In this document: piece after piece, positions 8,224 to 12,906 of the stretch | Layout of the letters: every line of letters begins with the position of its first letter | Position numbering within the stretch: position 1 is the stretch's first letter | Assembly (NCBI GenBank): GCA_004369085.1 | Contig: ML210595.1 | Span: 1 to 12,906, forward strand | Reading direction: 5' to 3' | Source: Coprinopsis marcescibilis | Lineage: Eukaryota > Basidiomycota > Agaricomycetes > Agaricales > Psathyrellaceae | DNA: 12,906 bases | Made by a program: the position numbers and the translations under genes | Notes under the pieces: generated by a model | Told to the model about the DNA's origin: nothing | What the model saw: the letters and a program-made list of their open reading frames with translations, nothing else | The model's database searches: none

Positions 8224-8394
8224 GCATGCCTACCCCCCATAATACTCCCAGAGCTCCTCCCAGCCATTCGACAATTTTTGGGTCTAATGCCCACTTCCCT
8301 GTCCCCTCTGCCTGCTTTCCATAGTTATCAACCTGGATGGCATGATAATTGATATTGCTCAGCCATTCCACAATTTTCTCAAACAGCACCACAT

Positions 8395-8452
8395 CTAGGT
8401 TGAAAACGATGTCAAAAACTCCGACACACCTGGTATCAATATGCTTACATAC
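8395..8452 (-). other. Intron, GT-AG, 58 bp (NLR-like pseudogene)
   Basis: The donor is GTATGT and the acceptor ACCTAG. Splicing joins QPDISEK to DVVLFEKIVEWL in frame, completing a GAT codon across the junction. Confidence 0.75.
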
Positions 8453-8587
8453 CCTTTTCAGAAATATCAGGTTGGACGATGGTATTATAGATGCTGGTAT
8501 AGTTCCGCACACTGATAAGCATAGCAGACCCCCCAATGTGTACCCCTTGTGCATTGTTGAGGATTTCGCCCTCCAATCTGGCTTCTT

Positions 8588-8637
8588 CTGCATATAAAGG
8601 ATCAGTACAGATCGATCATCTACAAACAATTGCTTAC
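8588..8637 (-). other. Intron, GT-AG, 50 bp (NLR-like pseudogene)
   Basis: The donor is GTAAGC and the acceptor ATGCAG, with a CTGAT branch-like motif. Splicing joins MPAK to EEARLEGEIL in frame. Confidence 0.7.
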
Positions 8638-9142
8638 CTTTAGCAGGCATACAAAGCATTTCCATGATGCCTATGGGTGTTTCTTGAGGTGCTGTTTGCA
8701 GCGAGCCTTCAGAGTAAGTTTGTCATCAATGTTGGCATCCGCTCAAGACTACAGATAAAGTACATACCATATTGTGCAATAGTGATAGGGCCCATTGTTG
8801 GTGCAATGTGCTCGGTCTTCCTCATCTAAGGCATCGTTCAGCTTACTGTCAAGCTATGTAACTAAAATTGCTTGCCCAGCTCCAAAATCCTGTTTCCATT
8901 GTGTGTTTGTCTAGAGAGTATGCAGAGTAAGAGTGTGAGCAGATGTTGGGGGATCATATGCTATGGACGAGTGCAACAAGGAGGGGGATTGCTTAACAGG
9001 CTGTGTTCTACACACACTGTCAGATTTCGGAAGCATTGGGCAAGGCCCACAGCCCTGTGTATTCATGTGACTTGATGGGCGCTAAATTAAAATAACTGTC
9101 GGCCTGCATGCACAGCAGAGCGGAAAAAAGCCATTGATATTA

Positions 9143-9373
9143 CGCAGTGGTTACTTAAGTGTCTGAACAATCCCACACATATGCCTGCAAAGATACTGCC
9201 ATATCTCTTGCACAATGCACTGAAAACATATGAAACTCTTTGAAACTGTAGATGTTATATTTCTGTAAACATTATCTCAGTTTTGTAAGATAATGTGCAA
9301 CCAGACTGTTTTCACTCTCAAAGTTTACTTTGGTGCAGCTGCCCCATGTGCAGACACTTATGTAACCGCTGTG
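9143..9373 (+). mobile_element. 231-bp MITE, copy 2, upstream of the NLR-like pseudogene
   Basis: It is the same element as 7020-7250 in reverse orientation and of identical length, with TA on both sides (9141-9142 and 9374-9375). The high identity of the two copies contrasts with the strong decay around them, so the insertions are younger than the surrounding debris. Strand is arbitrary and given only to mark opposite orientation. Confidence 0.88.
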
Positions 9374-9762
9374 TAGATCAAGGCTCGGGTCCATAGATCC
9401 CTTATAATGGGCCTGGAGCGAGTTCAAACCTCTTGGTACTACTTAGTACCAGTTTCGACTCCCAACTTTCGTGCCCTTGCCATCACATGCCAAAAGAGTG
9501 CATCGTGATTGCGAGTTTTTTGGATTATGGATCGACCTAAAAACTGACAAGGGCGTGCATGTTGTTATGCTAACAGATCGAGAAGTTGAGCCATTGAATG
9601 AAATGGTTTGGTCATTTATTATCGCTTGTAGAGATCGTCGCATCAGAATATCATGCCTGGCGACCTCATACACCCGCGGATTGCGTCATTTAATGCTCTT
9701 CCTCGTCAGCATCCTTGACTGTGACTGCAGTATGTTGAACTTAGAACGATTGACTACACTTA
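9374..9762. other. No convincing gene; short hairpin at 9435-9450
   Basis: A 101-codon plus-strand frame from 9471 and an opposing minus-strand frame show no recognisable motif. GGTACT-ACTT-AGTACC at 9435-9450 is a perfect six-base stem. Two GTTCRA-like sequences on either side resemble tRNA B boxes but do not fold into a T arm. Confidence 0.5.
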
Positions 9763-10070
9763 TGTCAGATACATGACTAAGTGAATATGCTGATGTCATA
9801 TACATGACTAAAGTATTACAAACCATGACACATCCACTTGTGTCATCATTACTCATATCGACTCATACCTGAGTCTAGACTATGCTGGAACATTCTAGCA
9901 ATGTCTATTTATATATTTACTTATCACATGTAGCATGTAACTTGCTTACTAATACACTTGTAGAATAGGTATATAAGGGCTGTAGTTTAGCCCTATACAA
10001 ATTATCTCTCTTGCCTCTTAACTACCACCTGCTAAGCTATCTAGCAACTCTTAACCACATTCTACTACCA
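9763..10070 (+). mobile_element. Possible solo LTR or other promoter-bearing element
   Basis: The segment starts TGTCAG and ends CTACCA, so it has TG...CA ends. It carries a TATATAAG box (about 9970) followed at once by a perfect AGGGCT/AGCCCT hairpin (9976-9994) and a pyrimidine-rich leader. Near the left end are two 18-bp near-identical repeats, tgtcaKatacatgactaa (9763-9780 and 9794-9811), and an eight-base stem ATGACACA/TGTGTCAT (9825-9846). No target-site duplication is visible (actta against ggtaa) and no second LTR is in the window, so the boundaries and the LTR interpretation are tentative. Confidence 0.35.
9969..9994 (+). promoter_or_regulatory. TATA box with adjoining hairpin
   Basis: GTATATAAGG is directly followed by AGGGCT, a seven-base loop and AGCCCT. 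The pyrimidine-rich sequence downstream fits a transcription start region. The first downstream ATG is at 10078. Confidence 0.4.
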
Positions 10071-10077
10071 GGTAAAT

Positions 10078-10236
10078 ATGTCCTCCCAAGTTGTATATAT
10101 TGGCCTCCTGTCTGCCTGCGCATTAGCTGCACTCAATGGCTTTCAACACGGTACATCAAGAAGCACATGTAGCAGGCGAGAACACGGCTTTCGTCTTTGT
10201 AGGGAGGGTACCTTGACCGTCGTTCTAGGTCGTTAA
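10078..10236 (+). CDS. Small ORF, 52 codons, hydrophobic N-terminus, unrecognised
   Basis: It starts at the first ATG after the TATA-containing segment and stops at TAA 10234-10236. Residues 5-19 (VVYIGLLSACALAAL) are hydrophobic, like a signal or membrane segment; the rest is basic and rich in Arg and Cys. The ORF crosses the left boundary of copy B, so its second half is duplicated sequence and it may be a chance fusion. The ATG sits in aggtaaATG, which also reads as a splice donor. It could be the first exon of a longer product. Function unknown. Confidence 0.25.
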   Translation: MSSQVVYIGLLSACALAALNGFQHGTSRSTCSRREHGFRLCREGTLTVVLGR

Positions 10237-10753
10237 ACTCGGATACGGAAAGAGCACAAAGGGCGGGCTGTCATCTCATTCTCCAAAGACCCTCTTTGCG
10301 GTCCTCCTAGCATCCTCCTGGCTCTTTCCTGTGACTTCATCCACACACGCTTCGCTGTGTTTAGCAGCAGCAAAAGTGTCCAGGACTTCGTCCTACCCAA
10401 CCTTTTGCGAATGACAGTTCAAGTCGGGAACAAGCCACTGGCTTCACGTAAAGATAGCGGCAGCAGAAGCTCAAGCGCAACCACTACGACGTGCACTACT
10501 CTACGGTGGCTGTGTCAATGCCTTCTCTGAAGGACACTGTGGGGCAGCTGAGGGGGTGGGAGACGCCTGTACGAGGGAGTCCATTTGAGGCCGGGCGAAG
10601 GAAGAACTTCACAGGCCACAATCGTTTTGAATAGGGTGATAATGGAGAGGCCATGAACGAGCTTGAGGGGTTGTATGGAGCGATTGTGATGAATGCCCGC
10701 AGCTGGACAGTCGGCAGAGCCTTGAAGCTCAAGAGTCGACACTGTCCTATTAT

Positions 10754-10971
10754 GACATCATAGGTCTGGCGGCGCGGCCGGAGATAGCCGAGCATCGCTG
10801 CCCACCGAGCTCAGCTCGCGCTATGTACACCCACGACGAGCGCCCGACCGCCTAGCCAACGCCCAGCAGTCTCAGCATATCACAGTGGCTGAGCAAGACG
10901 AATATAGATTTCCTGGACTTCTGACCCGCTCGTAGCCTCATTCAGCAGTTGGCCCCGTGGAAGTCAATCGC
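10754..10971. repeat. 210-bp segment, copy B instance
   Basis: It matches 1836-2045 and 3655-3850 through tctggcggcgcggccggaga, acgacgagcgcccgaccgcc and the gtggaagtc end. It has a small internal expansion near gctgcccaccgagctc relative to copy A. Confidence 0.75.
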
Positions 10972-11214
10972 GGTGCGGTTAATGAGGTACGTTGCCAAGC
11001 TCTGCTTTGCTGCATCCCTCCTCTGACTTCCGCTACGGTGTCACAGACTACGTTAGCCAATGCTACATGCATTTGGAGTCAGCATTGCTTAAGAAGACGA
11101 CTTAGTGGCTTTGGCCACTGTCAGGATATCGCTGAGATGGAGCTAACACCTCGGATATTGAGCACGAAATTGACTGGCGAATAGCGTGTCAGTGGATAGG
11201 AAGTGTGAGTTCTT

Positions 11215-12906
11215 TTGTACCCTCTAGACTTGCTTGCCCTAACAACTTACCCTCTTCTTCCTCCCATGCTCGTCGTTCTTCCAATTGCACCACTAGATCT
11301 ACGACCGCCCACTGCATACCACTATCATCCCACAGCTTCGTATCCAACCGAGCAGTTCACCGCCAACACAACGGCACCTGCCCACTTTGAATCCGGAACT
11401 GTCCGCAATCCAACGCACCTAGCATACAGCCTACTACCTCCAATCGCGTCCCAGTGCCTCCTCCCCCGAGTTCTATGGCCCATCGTCTTATCACGACGCG
11501 ACCACCCTCCACCAACTGGCCCGCCACCCTTTGTAGAGCCCCAGAGCCAGGTTACGGGAACTCGAAGATCTCGAGGGTTGCATGTACCTGGCCAGCGCGC
11601 TACGTCTGGGCCAACCAGCACTCGGGCGCCATGCTCAAAATCGGGCAGTATTGAAGACTAGATGCTATGACGCGTAGATGTATGCGTTACATTGGGAGAT
11701 ATCGTGCAACAGATCCACGGAACTGGACAGCCAGTCATTGGCTTACAAGGTGCGTTTGCAAACACTTTCCCTCTTAGTCGTTGTCACATAATCTGACACT
11801 GTGAATCGTTAGATCCCGAATTTAGAAATTGAGCACGTCGAATACCAATACCACCCGCCCCACCACTTTGCGGCCATGCGACCCTCGTTCCCCGCTCCTA
11901 TTAGATCGGGGGACAATTAGCAGTACTCACAGCGTACTGTCCTCCTTTTCGGCCGCGTTCTGTACCATCGCTCCTCGCAGAACGAAGCCCAGCAACTCAT
12001 TCCCCGCGCTCTCGCTCAAATTCCAAATCCCCACCATACACCCCATTGCCCAGTGCAGATGCTCCAGAATCAGGTGCAGGACCTCGCGCTGTGGGGGGAA
12101 GAGTTTGGGGGTGAGGGCGCAGTGGTGGGGTGTGAGCAGTGTGTTGGTGGGGAACGACGGTGCCGCTGACGACCTGGATCCGCCTACATTCATGCTCGTG
12201 TCCACCATCAAAACCTTCCCTGCCCGGCTCTATGCGCTTCCGCATTAGATCCGCCTGCAGTCGCTCGTCGTCCCCTTCGTTCAGGGTGACCGTCACAACG
12301 AGCGTATCATCCTCATCGGCAGTGGAGAGCAGGGTCCTTGGACATTGTCAGTCGGCTAGGGCAAACACGCAAATCCAGGGCAACACAACGCGTCATCGTC
12401 ACGGCCGCTCTCATCGACCTGCGACTGTATCTCTTCGTCATCTCGTCTGCGCCATCGACAGTGCGCCAATCCCTTACACCATTTTCGACTGTTCAATTTA
12501 ACCTTAATTGTCCTCCCCATCGACTTCATGGCTCACCCAGATGCGCTTCGTTGTCTTGAGAAGCATCGAATGTACCAGGCCCATGTCCTGATTGGCGTCG
12601 AAGACTGCATCCAATCCTCGTCGGCATCGACAACCGCGATTGGTCTCGATCTCAGGAGCGCACCCGCACCTCGAGTAAAGTTTGGTGCCACTGCATCCAC
12701 TGCGATCTGTGCTCCAGGCTATCAGGTGTGAATGACATCGCCGAGGAGCCGAGAAAGCGAGAGAGGCGAGTGTACGAACCGATGCAGCGGAGAAGCGAGG
12801 GGAGGAAGAGAACTTTCTGGTGAGCCTACCTTTCGTTTCATGTTTGTGGATAGGTCGCTGAATCGAGTGCCGCTTGCTCTCTTCCAGGATTTTGCTGCGC
12901 TTTCGA
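11215..12906 (+). pseudogene. Unrecognised spliced gene, copy B, decayed
   Basis: Exon-like stretches in order are: a Pro/Thr/His-rich part (PTAYHYHPTASYPTEQF), RSRGLHVPGQ.ATSGPTSTR, TLGDIVQQIHGTGQPVIGL, intron 11750-11812 (GTGCGT...CGTTAG), a frame with EHVEYQYHPPHHFA, FGRVLYHRSSQNEAQQLI and QVQDLALWGEEFGGEGAVV, then about 585 bp with no clear counterpart in copy A, DIAEEPRKRERR, and intron 12820-12887 (GTGAGC...TTCCAG). Substitutions against copy A in RVLYHR..QN(D/E)A.QLI fall mostly at third positions of the plus-strand frame, which identifies the coding strand. In-frame stops and frame changes make it a pseudogene or a very decayed paralogue. It is truncated by the window edge. I do not recognise the family. 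Confidence 0.55.

Larger units (their letters stand above)
5773..8905 (-). pseudogene. NACHT-ankyrin (NLR-like) protein gene, multi-exon and decayed
   Basis: The order on the minus strand is an N-terminal region (GPITIAQYGMY, DDKLTLKARCKQHLKKHP), then EGEILNNAQGVHIGGSAM, a pre-NACHT segment with GTGKWALDPKIVEWL, a Walker A (GMPGAGKT) and Walker B (FCALDGLDEA), then a winged-helix-like part (GVNAMYEATM, LLAYARESLKMDDLLHAL) and CCGLITFE joined to VHLVHYTAHDFL, ending with ankyrin repeats and TAG at 5773. Six introns of 48-58 bp join exons in frame. Breaks include stops at 8854-8856, 7656-7658, 7632-7634, 6712-6714 and 6649-6651, frameshifts near 8813, 8743, 8675, 6370, 6211 and 5968, and a MITE in an exon. 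Such proteins are ATP-dependent sensors in fungal nonself recognition by family knowledge; the role here is inference. The 5' end is uncertain. Confidence 0.85.
10188..12906 (+). repeat. Copy B of the dispersed direct duplication (partner: 1443-3256)
   Basis: It aligns collinearly with copy A from the ttcgtctttgt block at the left end to the second conserved intron at the window edge. It includes the 210-bp segment (10754-10971) and both intron positions. Copy B has about 585 bp (roughly 12150-12735) that copy A lacks. It is GC- and CpG-rich. The right end lies beyond the window. Confidence 0.8.

Noticed and set aside
8762..8767. GTATGT as a splice donor in the NACHT gene N-terminal region
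   Set aside because: The nearest acceptors would give introns of only about 18-26 bp, and the bases read as the coding string QYGMYF typical of the surrounding protein.
9400..9480. tRNA or SINE head suggested by GTTCRA-like boxes
   Set aside because: No T-arm stem flanks either box and no matching A box lies at the right distance.
11927..12211. A 94-codon minus-strand ORF in copy B with protein-like composition
   Set aside because: Comparison with copy A places the silent differences at third positions of the plus-strand frame (first positions of the minus-strand frame), and the conserved introns are on the plus strand.

Overview
The window looks like a repeat-rich, decaying stretch of a basidiomycete genome, most likely an agaricomycete. 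The supporting signs are spliced genes with introns of about 48-75 bp carrying CTNAC-type branch points, a fragment resembling the cysteine-cluster proteins that travel with KDZ (Kyakuja-Dileera-Zisupton) transposases, a Pho88/SND3 gene fragment, and a NACHT-ankyrin (NLR-like) gene of the kind expanded in agaricomycetes. I see no intact ordinary gene; almost everything is truncated, frameshifted or interrupted.

Layout. 2-539 is the 3' end of a broken KDZ-associated gene. 672-1098 is an 11-bp-period minisatellite with two successive unit types and a strand switch. 1443-3256 (copy A) and 10188-12906 (copy B, running out of the window) are two diverged direct copies of a GC- and CpG-rich unit that contains a spliced gene I do not recognise; a third partial copy of its 5' segment (copy C) lies at 3655-3850. 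Immediately after copy C comes a 5'-truncated Pho88/SND3 gene (3858-5396) whose last intron is swollen to almost 1 kb and contains an antisense exon-like fragment. On the minus strand, 8905-5773 is a multi-exon NACHT-ankyrin pseudogene. Two nearly identical 231-bp TA-flanked MITEs in opposite orientation sit inside an exon of that gene (7020-7250) and just upstream of it (9143-9373). An LTR-like, TATA-containing segment (9763-10070) precedes copy B.

The most notable point is in the NACHT gene: the reading frame joins precisely across six introns, three with normal GT-AG ends and the last three with AT-AG ends. Each of those three donors otherwise fits the normal donor consensus (ATACGT, ATGAGT, ATATGT). 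A 25-nt microexon carries essentially the whole Walker A motif. Whether the AT donors are decay (G to A) or are really spliced can be tested. There is no evidence of genes working together; the window reads as a nest of mobile elements and gene debris around an NLR relic. All family names rest on recognition by eye; no database search was possible.
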